Positions 16,256 to 24,794 of a DNA stretch of 64,000 nucleotides are shown piece after piece; position 1 is the stretch's first letter, and the number at the start of each line of letters is the position of its first letter. This DNA comes from CALESS01 sp041741455 (GTDB lineage: Bacteria > Chloroflexota > Anaerolineae > Anaerolineales > Anaerolineaceae), in contig JBGSJZ010000152.1 of assembly GCA_041741455.1 (NCBI GenBank), forward strand, positions 1 through 64,000, written 5' to 3'. A program made the position numbers and the translations under genes. A model generated the notes under the pieces. That model had not been told where the DNA came from, made no database searches, and saw only the letters and a list, made by a program, of their open reading frames with translations.

Positions 16256-18982
16256 ATGATGAAGAGTGGCGCGGAAATTAGGAAGAGTTTCATCGATTTT
16301 TTTGTTGCCCAAGGCCATACCTTCGTGGCGTCAGCTTCCCTGGTGCCGGGCGGCGATCAGACTTTGCTGTTCACCAATGCCGGTATGGTGCAATTTAAGG
16401 ATGTCTTTTTGGGGACGGATCACCGGCCGTATTCCAGGGCTGCCAACTCGCAGAAATGTTTGCGGGTGGCCGGGAAACATAACGACCTGGATGATGTCGG
16501 GCGGGACGACACACACCACACGTTTTTTGAGATGTTAGGCAACTGGTCCTTTGGCGATTATTACAAAAAGGAAGCGATTGCCTGGGCCTGGGAACTGCTG
16601 ACGGGAGTCTGGGGTTTGCCGAAAGAACGGCTGTGGTCGACTTGCTTTCAAGATGACAAAGGCGACATCCCGACCGACGAAGAAGCGGCGGGTTACTGGC
16701 GCAGCCAACCCGGATTTATTCCGGAGCAGCAGCTATTCTTCGGTCGGAAGGATAACTTCTGGGAGATGGCGGATACCGGTCCCTGTGGTCCGTGCAGTGA
16801 AATTCACATGGACCGGGGCAGCGAATATTGCGACAAGCAAGACGTGCCCGGCCATGTCTGCCAGGTGAATGGGGATTGCAAACGCTACCTGGAGCTGTGG
16901 AACCTGGTTTTCATACAGTACAACCGCCTGAACCCCACCCAGTTGGAACCATTGCCGGCTACCCACGTGGACACCGGCATGGGCTTTGAACGAATTGTCT
17001 CGGTGATGCAAAATGTGGATTCCAATTACCGGACAGACTTGTTGTTTCCGCTGATCCAAACCGTCCAGGGATTAACCGGACACAGTGATGCCGAGCGGGA
17101 AGAATTCTTTACGCCCTATCGCGTGATTGCGGATCATAGCCGGGCTGCCACATTCCTGATTGCGGATGGGGTGGTTCCGGGGAACACCGGACGTAATTAT
17201 GTCTGCCGCATGATCATCCGGCGGGCGGCGCGCTTTGGCAGTAAGATCGGCTTGAATGAGCCCTTCCTGGCAAAGGTCGCCCAGCGCGTGATCGACATTT
17301 ATGGAGACGCTTATCCCGAAATCCGTAAGAATCAAGCCCAAATCCTGGATAACCTGACCCGTGAAGAAACCCGCTTTCGCAAGACGGTTGAGGCCGGTGT
17401 TGAGCATTTGGAAGGCCTGTTACAGGAATTACGCCAGACCGGTGAAACGGTATTGGATGGAAAAAAAGCTTTTGATTTGTACGCAACCCACGGTCTTCCT
17501 TTGGAGCTAACCCGGGATATCGCGCGCGAAGTCGGATTGGATGTGGATGAGACCGGCTTCCGATCCGCAATGGAAGAACACCGCCTGGTATCCGGCGGTG
17601 GCAAGGCCTTCGGTCCGCTGGGTGGGGAAGATGTGGATGTGTACCGCAGCTTGATGGATGACCTTTCCGGCCAGGGTGAACTGCAAAAGGGCGTCGCGTA
17701 TGATCCATATAGCCGGTTACAGATTGAAGCGAAGGTGCTCGCCTTAATCCGGGACGGCGAAGTTGTTTCTGCCTGTGCGCCAGGAGACCTGGTTGAGATT
17801 CTGCTGCCGGAAACCTGTTTTTATGTAGAGTCCGGCGGGCAGGTTTCAGACACCGGCTGGATTGAGGGGCTGGAAAACGGCTGGCAGTTGGAGGTTGTGG
17901 AAATGCGCAAACCGGCGGCCGGCGTGATTACTCATGTCGGGAAAGTGGTAAAGGGGACACCGCGGGTTGGTGATCCGGCGATGGCCAGGGTGGATGGTCA
18001 GCGCCGGCAGGATATCATGCGCAACCACACGGCCACGCATCTTCTGCATGCTGAATTACAGAAAATATTAGGCGGGCATGCCCGCCAGGCGGGTTCATTG
18101 GTAGCGCCCGACCGGCTGCGTTTTGATTTTACTCACCCGGAGCCGATGACCAGTGAACAATTGGAACAGGTCGAAGCCGGTGTAAACCGGGAAATCCTGG
18201 AAAATCAAAAACTTTCCATCGTCCAAAAGTCGTTATCCCAGGCGATGGCTGAAGGGGCAACCGCCCTGTTTGGCGAAAAATATGGAGAGGTGGTGCGGAC
18301 AATCACCATCGGCGATGAAGGTCAAGCGTATTCGTATGAGCTGTGCGGTGGAACCCATGTGGGCGAAACCGGGGATATTGGAACCTTCCTTATTTTGAGC
18401 GAGGGAAGCACCGCATCCGGTATTCGCCGGATTGAAGCTGTGACCGGACGGAAGGCCTACGAGATGATCCAGCAGCGGATGAAGGCGCTCAAGAAAACCG
18501 CCCTGATTTTGAATACCAACCTGGAGGAGGTTGTCTCCAGGGCAGAAGCCGTGGTGAATGAAATTGAGCAGGATCGCAAGCAAATTCAGAAGCTGCGGCA
18601 GGAAATGGCCGGCCTGGAATTCTCCGAATTGCTGGTGAAAGCAACCATGATCGATGGTGTGGCAGTTCTGACCGCGATTTTGAAGATGACGGATGTGGAC
18701 ACCCTACGGCAAATGACGGATCGCTTCCGCCAGAAATTCCACAGCGGGGTGGTTGTGTTAGCGACGATTGTGGACGGGAAACCTGCGATTATTGCCAATG
18801 TTACCGATGACCTGGTCAAACGTGGTCTCCATGCCGGAGACTTGATCAAGCAGGTGGCTGCGGTGGTGGGTGGATCGGGAGGGGGCAGACCCAGCCTGGC
18901 CCAGGCAGGTGGCAAAGACCCGGAAAAGCTGGAAGAGGCACTGGCCCTGGTCCTACCGGTTGTGCGCCAGAAGTTAGGTTAA
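16256..18982 (+). CDS. alaS: Alanine--tRNA ligase
   Basis: About 908 residues from the ATG at 16256, with GGAG 7 nt upstream. A TTG at 16238 would add six residues but overlaps the ribosome site. It charges tRNA-Ala with alanine in the cytoplasm. The class II core is visible: motif-like HTFFEMLGNWSFGDYYKKEAI (short signature FEMLGNWSFGDYYK). The editing domain has HTATHLLHAELQ and the zinc-type CGGTHVGETGDIG, and the C-terminal C-Ala region ends with the glycine-rich GGSGGGRPSLAQAGG. Length and order match bacterial AlaS. It has its own promoter and a terminator, so it is a single-gene unit. Confidence 0.97.
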   Translation: MMKSGAEIRKSFIDFFVAQGHTFVASASLVPGGDQTLLFTNAGMVQFKDVFLGTDHRPYSRAANSQKCLRVAGKHNDLDDVGRDDTHHTFFEMLGNWSFGDYYKKEAIAWAWELLTGVWGLPKERLWSTCFQDDKGDIPTDEEAAGYWRSQPGFIPEQQLFFGRKDNFWEMADTGPCGPCSEIHMDRGSEYCDKQDVPGHVCQVNGDCKRYLELWNLVFIQYNRLNPTQLEPLPATHVDTGMGFERIVSVMQNVDSNYRTDLLFPLIQTVQGLTGHSDAEREEFFTPYRVIADHSRAATFLIADGVVPGNTGRNYVCRMIIRRAARFGSKIGLNEPFLAKVAQRVIDIYGDAYPEIRKNQAQILDNLTREETRFRKTVEAGVEHLEGLLQELRQTGETVLDGKKAFDLYATHGLPLELTRDIAREVGLDVDETGFRSAMEEHRLVSGGGKAFGPLGGEDVDVYRSLMDDLSGQGELQKGVAYDPYSRLQIEAKVLALIRDGEVVSACAPGDLVEILLPETCFYVESGGQVSDTGWIEGLENGWQLEVVEMRKPAAGVITHVGKVVKGTPRVGDPAMARVDGQRRQDIMRNHTATHLLHAELQKILGGHARQAGSLVAPDRLRFDFTHPEPMTSEQLEQVEAGVNREILENQKLSIVQKSLSQAMAEGATALFGEKYGEVVRTITIGDEGQAYSYELCGGTHVGETGDIGTFLILSEGSTASGIRRIEAVTGRKAYEMIQQRMKALKKTALILNTNLEEVVSRAEAVVNEIEQDRKQIQKLRQEMAGLEFSELLVKATMIDGVAVLTAILKMTDVDTLRQMTDRFRQKFHSGVVVLATIVDGKPAIIANVTDDLVKRGLHAGDLIKQVAAVVGGSGGGRPSLAQAGGKDPEKLEEALALVLPVVRQKLG

Positions 18983-19021
18983 AAACAAAGCCCGGCTCTG
19001 AAAGGAGCCGGGTTTTGTTTT
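18982..19021. terminator. Bidirectional terminator between alaS and pepA
   Basis: CCCGGCTC (18991-18998) pairs with GAGCCGGG (19005-19012) around a 6-nt loop. AAAACAAA lies on one side and TTTTGTTTT on the other, so it can terminate both convergent genes. Confidence 0.9.
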
Positions 19022-19032
19022 GCTGGAATCAA

Positions 19033-20454
19033 TTAAAGGTTTTCAAGGTAATGGATTAAGAGGCGGACGCCGTAGCCGGTGGCACCCTTGGGGCAGTATG
19101 GCAATTCCTTGCTGGTATCGGCCATGCCGGCGATATCCAAATGAGCCCAGGGAACCTCATCTTTGACAAAATGCTTGAGGAACATTCCGCCGATGATGGA
19201 ATGGCCTTCCCGGCCTCCAGAATTCTTAATGTCGGCCTCGTCACTCTTGATCAACTTGCCATAATCTTCGTCCATCGGAAGTTGCCAGAGCAATTCGTGG
19301 GTTGCTTCGCCGGAGGTGATCAAAGATTGGGCGAGCTGATCGCTATTCCCCATCACTGCGGCACGAACCCGGCCGAGAGCAACCAAAACCCCACCGGTCA
19401 GGGTGGCCAGGTCGATCAGCAGGCGCGGGTTGAATTTTTGTTGGGCATAGGTGAGCGCATCACCCAGGACCAGACGACCTTCTGCATCCGTGGAAATAAT
19501 TTCAACAGTTTTGCCGGAAAGCATGCGGATAATGTCATCCGGCCGATAGGCCTGGGCTGAGATCATATTCTCCGACGCCGCAATGATCCCCACCAGAGGT
19601 TGAGCCAGGCCCAGGCGGGCGGCAGCCGCCAGGGTAGCTGCAACCGTGATGCCACCGCATTTATCGTATTTCATATTGACGATGTTATCCACGCCTTTGA
19701 GTGAATAACCACCCGTATCAAAGGTGATGGCCTTGCCAATCAGAACCACTGGCCGGGGATCACTCACAGATGGTTTGCCAGCATATTCCAGAACAATCAG
19801 GCGGGAAGGGGTGGCAGAACCTTTGCCGACATTCAGCAGACCCCCAGCACCTAATTCTTCCAGGGCTTTCTCATCCAGCACAGTGCATTTCAAGCCGGTT
19901 TCCAGGGCAAGGTCAGAAATTCGTTGCGCCAGGGAAATTGGATTGATGACGTTTGCCGGTTCATGACCCCAGAGACGAGACAGGTTGACAGATTCACAGA
20001 GAACTTGAGCATGCACCAGGATCTTCTCAAAACTTTTCGGGTCGTCCGTCCGGATCTGGATGGCAGGTACCGGAGATGGTTTCTCTTCTGTTTTATATTT
20101 GTTGAATTGAAAGGCTCCCAGCAGGAATCCTTCAAACAGGGCTGAAATCGCATCTGGAAGTTGAAATCTGGATAGCGAGACCCCTTGAACTTCGGCCAGC
20201 TCAACCTTGTTCTGAAGGATCCATTTGGCGGCAGCCCCGCCGGCCTGGCGGAAGGTATCGGCTGACCATTTGGTTGCCTCTCCGAGCGAGACGACTAATG
20301 TTTTTTGTTCAGGCGATTGTTGAAGAAATGTTTCGCCAACAGCTTTTCCTGGCAACCCTGGAGTGGGTTGTGGGGTTGCCGGAGCAAAATTAAGCAGGAT
20401 TGGGGCTGGAGAAATGGTTTTATCAACCAGTTTTAGGTTCAAATAACTTTGCAT
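19033..20454 (-). CDS. pepA: Leucyl aminopeptidase (M17 family)
   Basis: 473 residues from the ATG at 20454. An in-frame ATG at 20511 is less likely, since GGAG lies 12 nt before 20454. It removes N-terminal residues from peptides in the cytoplasm using two metal ions. The metal-binding core shows GKAITFDTGGYSLKG with MKYDKCGG, and the catalytic signature is STDAEGRLVLGDALTY (the usual NTDAEGRL with S in place of N). Gene length is normal for the family. It is convergent with alaS across a shared terminator. Confidence 0.94.
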   Translation of the reverse strand: MQSYLNLKLVDKTISPAPILLNFAPATPQPTPGLPGKAVGETFLQQSPEQKTLVVSLGEATKWSADTFRQAGGAAAKWILQNKVELAEVQGVSLSRFQLPDAISALFEGFLLGAFQFNKYKTEEKPSPVPAIQIRTDDPKSFEKILVHAQVLCESVNLSRLWGHEPANVINPISLAQRISDLALETGLKCTVLDEKALEELGAGGLLNVGKGSATPSRLIVLEYAGKPSVSDPRPVVLIGKAITFDTGGYSLKGVDNIVNMKYDKCGGITVAATLAAAARLGLAQPLVGIIAASENMISAQAYRPDDIIRMLSGKTVEIISTDAEGRLVLGDALTYAQQKFNPRLLIDLATLTGGVLVALGRVRAAVMGNSDQLAQSLITSGEATHELLWQLPMDEDYGKLIKSDEADIKNSGGREGHSIIGGMFLKHFVKDEVPWAHLDIAGMADTSKELPYCPKGATGYGVRLLIHYLENL

Positions 20455-20546
20455 GGTTTTATCTACTCCAAGGGTGAACTTTCTGTTGAAATCATACCAC
20501 AAAAAAGCCACCCCATTTCTGGAGCGGCCATCGCTGGTTCAAGGTC

Positions 20547-20696
20547 TTAGATTGCGTCAACAATATTACTGTACATGCTGCCAACTGAGTCGCCAAATAT
20601 GTAAACAAGGATGATCACTAAAAGAATAACAAGAACAAAAATCAGGGCGTACTCAACTAGACCTTGAGCTCTTTCATACCTCCTCCCCCAGTTCAA
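20547..20696 (-). CDS. Flp-type (type IVb) pilin, 49 residues
   Basis: A small gene starting with TTG at 20696, with a perfect AAAGGAGGTGAT ribosome site (20701-20712) 8 nt upstream. The product begins NWGRRYERAQGLVEYALIF and continues as one hydrophobic helix ending YIFGDSVGSMYSNIVDAI. The basic leader, QGLVEYALI motif and single helix are the hallmarks of Flp/TadE-like pilins processed by a prepilin peptidase. No tad/pil assembly genes lie in the window, so those genes would be elsewhere. It sits alone between pepA and the gcv operon on the same strand. Confidence 0.85.
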   Translation of the reverse strand: MNWGRRYERAQGLVEYALIFVLVILLVIILVYIFGDSVGSMYSNIVDAI

Positions 20697-20763
20697 TTTA
20701 ATCACCTCCTTTCAAGAAGAGTATGACAATCATAGCATAACCCTAAAGAACAATATGCATATT

Positions 20764-20801
20764 ACAACCTTCCAGAGACCATACAATCTCTGGAAGGTTG
20801 T
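20764..20801 (-). terminator. Terminator-like hairpin after gcvPB
   Basis: A perfect 15-bp stem, ACAACCTTCCAGAGA (20764-20778) with TCTCTGGAAGGTTGT (20787-20801), 8-nt loop, 14 bp beyond the gcvPB stop. It lacks a long T run on either strand but is placed where a terminator is expected. Confidence 0.65.
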
Positions 20802-20814
20802 CGGGGTTGCAAGT

Positions 20815-22278
20815 TTAAATTGTTTCTGGAAGCCAGCAGCAGAGAACCAGCTCGCGGGCTGCCTTCACTTCATCCAGCCGGCCAATTGGGGTGATGTGAG
20901 GGGCTGACTTTAGCAGATCTGGCTGTTCATGGGCTTCTACTGCGATCTTCAACATTGCTTCGGCAAAGGCATCCAAAGTTTGAATGCTTTCGGTTTCGGT
21001 GGGCTCAATCATCAATGCTTCATGGACGATCAGCGGGAAGTAATTTGTGGGTGGATGGAACTTGTAATCCATCAGGCGCTTGGCCACATCCAATGCGTGA
21101 ACCTCCGGCGCATCCTCCCATTTTCCCTCTAGCACGAATTCGTGCATACAAACCCGATCGTAAGGTAATTTGTAGGAGCCACGTAATTTGGAAAGCAGGT
21201 AGTTGGCGTTGAGAACTGCATATTCGGCAATGTTTCTCAGGCCATCCGGTCCATGCATGCTGATGTAAGTGAAGGCCCGCACCATCATGCCAAACTGTCC
21301 AAAGAAGGATTTGACCCGGCCGATGGATTTGACCGGCATGGTAAAACCATACAAGGGCGGTTCGACTTCATCGCCTTCTTCAACAATCCCAACAATTGGA
21401 CCCGGCAGAAAGTCAACCAGGTGAGGCGCCACGCCTACCGGACCACAACCCGGACCGCCACCGCCATGCGGGGTGGAGAATGTTTTGTGCAGATTGAAGT
21501 GCATGACGTCAAAACCGAGATCCCCAGGGCGGACAATCCCAAGCAAGGCGTTAAGATTGGCGCCATCGCCGTAAATCAGGCCGCCGGCTTTGTGGATGAT
21601 GTCGACTACTTCCAAAACGTTTTCATCGAAGAGTCCGAGGGTATTGGGGTTGGTGAGCATCAGACCGGCCGTCTGGTCATCCACCAATGTGCGCAGGACT
21701 TCCAGGTCAACATTCCCCCGGGAATCAGATGGAACATTGACAACATCCATCCCGCTCATGGCAGAAGTAGCCGGATTGGTTCCGTGGGCAGAATCGGGGA
21801 TCAGCATCTTTGTGCGTTTGTGGTCACCCCGGGCGTGGTGGTAAGCCCGGATGATCATCACACCCGTAAACTCGCCCTGAGCGCCAGCAGCTGGCTGCAG
21901 GCTGACAGACGTAAACCCACTGATCTCTGCCAGCCATTCTTGCAAAGCGTACATCATGGCCAGCGCGCCCTGCAATGTTTCTTCCGGTTGCATGGGGTGC
22001 AAGTGGGCAAACCCGGCTAACCGGGCAGCATCTTCATTCACCTTTGGGTTGTATTTCATGGTGCAGGAGCCGAGGGGATAATACCCACCATCGATGCTGT
22101 AGTTTAACTTGGATAGATTGGTAAAATGGCGCACGACATCCAGCTCAGAAAGTTCCGGCAATGGCAGATCAGTGCGCAGTAGGGCTTCCGGCAGGGGGGA
22201 GAGGGGTACGTCCGGTTCAGGATATTTCACGCCCATGCGCCCCGGGGATGAAAGCTCGTAAATGGTTTTCTCAGCCAA
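20815..22278 (-). CDS. gcvPB: Glycine dehydrogenase (decarboxylating) subunit 2
   Basis: 487 residues, the length of the C-terminal half of the P protein in organisms with a split enzyme. It decarboxylates glycine with PLP and passes the aminomethyl group to lipoyl-GcvH. The PLP-lysine region NLHKTFSTPHGGGGPG is present, as are GSCTMKYNPKVNE and DSAHGTNPATSAMSG. It overlaps the end of gcvPA by 8 nt, so translation is coupled. It forms the operon gcvH-gcvPA-gcvPB behind a tandem glycine riboswitch. gcvT and lpd are not in the window. Confidence 0.97.
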   Translation of the reverse strand: MAEKTIYELSSPGRMGVKYPEPDVPLSPLPEALLRTDLPLPELSELDVVRHFTNLSKLNYSIDGGYYPLGSCTMKYNPKVNEDAARLAGFAHLHPMQPEETLQGALAMMYALQEWLAEISGFTSVSLQPAAGAQGEFTGVMIIRAYHHARGDHKRTKMLIPDSAHGTNPATSAMSGMDVVNVPSDSRGNVDLEVLRTLVDDQTAGLMLTNPNTLGLFDENVLEVVDIIHKAGGLIYGDGANLNALLGIVRPGDLGFDVMHFNLHKTFSTPHGGGGPGCGPVGVAPHLVDFLPGPIVGIVEEGDEVEPPLYGFTMPVKSIGRVKSFFGQFGMMVRAFTYISMHGPDGLRNIAEYAVLNANYLLSKLRGSYKLPYDRVCMHEFVLEGKWEDAPEVHALDVAKRLMDYKFHPPTNYFPLIVHEALMIEPTETESIQTLDAFAEAMLKIAVEAHEQPDLLKSAPHITPIGRLDEVKAARELVLCCWLPETI

Positions 22279-23623
22279 GGTTCACCTCCTGAAGAGCATC
22301 GCGCAGGGCATCGATTTCGTCCCGAGAGTTCATTTCTGTAACGGCGATCAACATGTGATTGGTCAGTTCGGGATATTCCAGGGATAAATCGAACCCCCCC
22401 AGAATGCCATGATCCAACAGATGTGAATTGATTTCGGCCACCGGCCTGGGCGTTTGAACTACAAATTCATTGAAAAATGGGGAATCGCTCACCAGTTTAT
22501 AACCAGGCAGGCTGCCAATCTCTTCAGCTGCATAATGGGCTTTGTGATAGCAAAGTTCAGCCACTTTTCGTAAACCGCTTTTACCAAGCAAGCTGGTGTA
22601 GATGGTTGCACAAAGCGCCAGCAGGCCTTGGTTGGTGCAAATGTTGGAGGTTGCTTTGTCGCGCCGGATATGCTGTTCGCGAGCGGTCAGGGTGAGGACG
22701 TAACCCCGTTGACCGGCAGCATCCACTGTTTCGCCAACCAGGCGGCCGGCAATCTTGCGAACCAGGTCTTTTTTGACGGCAAAAATTCCAAGGTAAGGTC
22801 CACCCAACGACAATGGAATACCAAGGGGTTGGCCTTCGCCGACCACCATATCCGCCCCAAAATCAGCGGGAGTCTTGAAGAGCGCCAGAGCCATCGGATT
22901 CACCGCAATGCAGAGCAGTGCTCCAAATTCATGGCAGGCTGCAGCCAGTTCCGTGTAATCAAACAAACGGCCGAAGAAATCAGGATATCCAACTACCACA
23001 AGGCTGGTGTTCAGATCAAGCTGTGATTTGATCTGATCGGGGGTGTTGAAGGGGAGAGCCCCGGGCTCATCACCGGTGATCTGGATATTCTCATAGCCAT
23101 TCATGTAGGTTCGCAGGGTTTGGCGAAAATGAGGGTGAACGCCCGGTGAAAGGATGATGCGATTTCGCTTTCCGCGGAAATGATGATACGCCAGCACAGC
23201 CGCTTCAGCCGTGGCGGTAGCGCCGTCATAATGAGAAGCGTTGCTGACATCCATTCCGGTCAGGTTAACAATCAGACTCTGGAATTCAAAGACTGCTTGA
23301 AGCGTTCCCTGAGAAATTTCCGGCTGGTAGGGAGTATACGCTGTGTAAAACTCTCCGCGCCGGAGGAGCGTATCCACTGCGGAAGGTACATAGTGGTTGT
23401 AGGCTCCAGCGCCAAGGAAACAAGCAAGCTCTCGAGCGGATTCGTTGGCCTGTGCCAGTTCCTGCATTTGGGCCATCGCTTCCATCTCACTTAATGCTGG
23501 TGGAAGATTCAATTGCGGAAAGCGAAATTTCGCTGGAACGGCTTCAAAAAGTTCTTCCAGCGAATTGACGCCCACCGCCGCCAGCATTTCAGCGCGTTCG
23601 CGGTCGGTATGAGGGATGAACAT
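22271..23623 (-). CDS. gcvPA: Glycine dehydrogenase (decarboxylating) subunit 1
   Basis: 450 residues, the non-PLP half of the split P protein. The start FIPHTDRERAEMLAAVGV and later FLGAGAYNHYVPSAVDTLLRRGEFYTAYTPYQPEISQG region (key words GAGAYNHYVP and YTPYQPE) are family signatures. It forms a heterotetramer with GcvPB for glycine decarboxylation. Its ATG shares a base with the gcvH stop (TAATG) and its stop overlaps the gcvPB start. Confidence 0.97.
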   Translation of the reverse strand: MFIPHTDRERAEMLAAVGVNSLEELFEAVPAKFRFPQLNLPPALSEMEAMAQMQELAQANESARELACFLGAGAYNHYVPSAVDTLLRRGEFYTAYTPYQPEISQGTLQAVFEFQSLIVNLTGMDVSNASHYDGATATAEAAVLAYHHFRGKRNRIILSPGVHPHFRQTLRTYMNGYENIQITGDEPGALPFNTPDQIKSQLDLNTSLVVVGYPDFFGRLFDYTELAAACHEFGALLCIAVNPMALALFKTPADFGADMVVGEGQPLGIPLSLGGPYLGIFAVKKDLVRKIAGRLVGETVDAAGQRGYVLTLTAREQHIRRDKATSNICTNQGLLALCATIYTSLLGKSGLRKVAELCYHKAHYAAEEIGSLPGYKLVSDSPFFNEFVVQTPRPVAEINSHLLDHGILGGFDLSLEYPELTNHMLIAVTEMNSRDEIDALRDALQEVNLG

Positions 23624-24015
23624 TAGTGGCTCCGATTTTCGCAGAATTTATCGTACGCTTCGGCATCCATCAAAGAATTTAGCTCGGCCGGATTGGATAT
23701 TTCAATTTTCATCATCCAGGCAGATCCGTAAGGATCGGTATTGATATCGGCGTAAGAATCAACCAGAGCTTCATTTACTTCGAGAATGGTGCCAGAAACG
23801 GGCGTGTTGACGTCGGCTGCGGCTTTGACCGATTCAACCCCAACACTGATGGTCTCTTTTTTGACGATTTCACCGGGTGAAACTTTGAATTCAACATATA
23901 CGATGTCGGAAAGGGAGTTCTGGGCGTAATCAGAGATACCGATGGTGGCAATATTGCCTTCGACTTTTACCCATTCATCAGTGGTGGAAAAAAGTAGATT
24001 GGTAGGGGTGCTCAT
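23623..24015 (-). CDS. gcvH: Glycine cleavage system H protein
   Basis: 130 residues. A lipoyl-carrier domain with the lipoylation lysine in ESVKAAADVNTP. It shuttles the aminomethyl group between P and T proteins. The start has a clean AGGAGG site and follows the riboswitch leader directly. It is the first gene of the operon. Confidence 0.97.
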   Translation of the reverse strand: MSTPTNLLFSTTDEWVKVEGNIATIGISDYAQNSLSDIVYVEFKVSPGEIVKKETISVGVESVKAAADVNTPVSGTILEVNEALVDSYADINTDPYGSAWMMKIEISNPAELNSLMDAEAYDKFCENRSH

Positions 24016-24074
24016 TGTTTCCTCCTAGGAAATATTGGGGTAGAAATAACAGGACACGCGTCTAATCAGCGTGA

Positions 24075-24241
24075 CCTCTGTCATTAACCTGAGAGATTCG
24101 CCCATATTGGGTTTGCCCCTTCGGTGTCTGCGGACTTTCCAGAGGTAAGTCAGGTACAGAGTCCTTTTACCTGAGAGATTCGCCCTGGGTTGACGGCCCA
24201 ATGGCTTGCCCCTTCGGTGCCAAAATGGTCTCTCCTCTGTA
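24075..24241 (-). ncRNA. Tandem glycine riboswitch
   Basis: On the minus strand two aptamers follow one another. Both have the GAGAG...CACCGAAGGGGCAA...GCGAATCTCTCAGGT core. The first spans about 24241-24160 and ends in CAGGTAAAAGGACTC. The second spans about 24150-24075 and ends in CAGGTTAATGACAGAGG. It sits 60 nt upstream of gcvH, so it presumably turns on glycine cleavage when glycine is high. Confidence 0.95.
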
Positions 24242-24298
24242 TCGACAGATTACTGATACCATTCTAAGGATGGATGCTTGAAAAGTCAAGCAAATCTA

Positions 24299-24736
24299 TC
24301 AGGGTTCAAGCGGATAACCTGCGTTGATCCAGGCTGCAAAACCACCTTGAATTGGATTTACTTTTTTAAAACCATTGTTCTTGAGGAAAAGCGCTGCACC
24401 AGCGCTGGCTTCTTCAGCCGGTCAAGTACAGTAGGTAATAATCCAGCGGGCAGAAGAAAGTTCGTTTAGTCGGGACGCAAGCTGATCCTGGGGGATATTG
24501 ATCGCGCCAGGGATGTGGCTGGAGGCGAAGGATTCTGGATCGCGCACATCCAGAATGATGGCGGACGAGGCCTCGAGTGCCTGGCGGGCATCTTTGAGAG
24601 AAACTCTTTTAATCTCCGGGTAGGGGAGATTGGATTGCGCCTCCAATTGACGGGCAGAGAGAGACAGGAAAACTGCTCCGGCCAGCAATAAGAGACCACC
24701 AAAAATAACCAATAATGGGGCAAGACGGTTACGCAT
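24299..24736 (-). CDS. Membrane-anchored rhodanese, candidate selenoprotein (in-frame TGA at the active site)
   Basis: The ATG at 24736 has GGAGG 8 nt upstream. Residues about 7-28 form a membrane anchor and the rhodanese fold follows (VSLKDARQALE, ILDVRDPESFASSHIPGAINIP). The frame meets TGA at 24424-24422 in the context YCT-(TGA)-PAEEASAGAALFL. It then continues 40 further codons (through GFKKVNPIQGGFAAWINAGYPLEP) to a TGA stop at 24301-24299. Relatives I recall read YCxCPxE..S, so the TGA stands exactly where the catalytic Cys would be. A SECIS-like hairpin follows it. Read as selenocysteine, the product is 145 residues. The alternative is a recent nonsense mutation giving a dead 104-residue fragment, but the intact downstream frame argues against that. 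Confidence 0.8.
24390..24406 (-). promoter_or_regulatory. SECIS-like hairpin after the rhodanese TGA
   Basis: On the minus strand AGCGCT (24406-24401), loop GGTGC (24400-24396), AGCGCT (24395-24390) form a 6-bp stem whose loop opens with GG. The loop starts 22 nt after the TGA, within the spacing seen in bacterial SECIS elements, where SelB binds a G in the apical loop. Confidence 0.6.
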
Positions 24737-24762
24737 TCGTGAAACCTCCGTTAATGGTCCCA

Positions 24763-24768
24763 ATTATA
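24763..24768 (-). promoter_or_regulatory. -10 box upstream of the rhodanese gene
   Basis: TATAAT on the minus strand (plus-strand ATTATA at 24763-24768), 26 bp before the start codon. The -35 region is not recognizable. Confidence 0.4.
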
Positions 24769-24794
24769 CCTAAAATATCCTGACCGCCGCGCTC

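Noticed and set aside
24422..24424. TGA in the rhodanese as a simple pseudogene mutation
   Set aside because: The downstream frame is intact to a normal stop and the TGA sits exactly on the catalytic position with a SECIS-like hairpin. Kept as the alternative until sel genes are checked.
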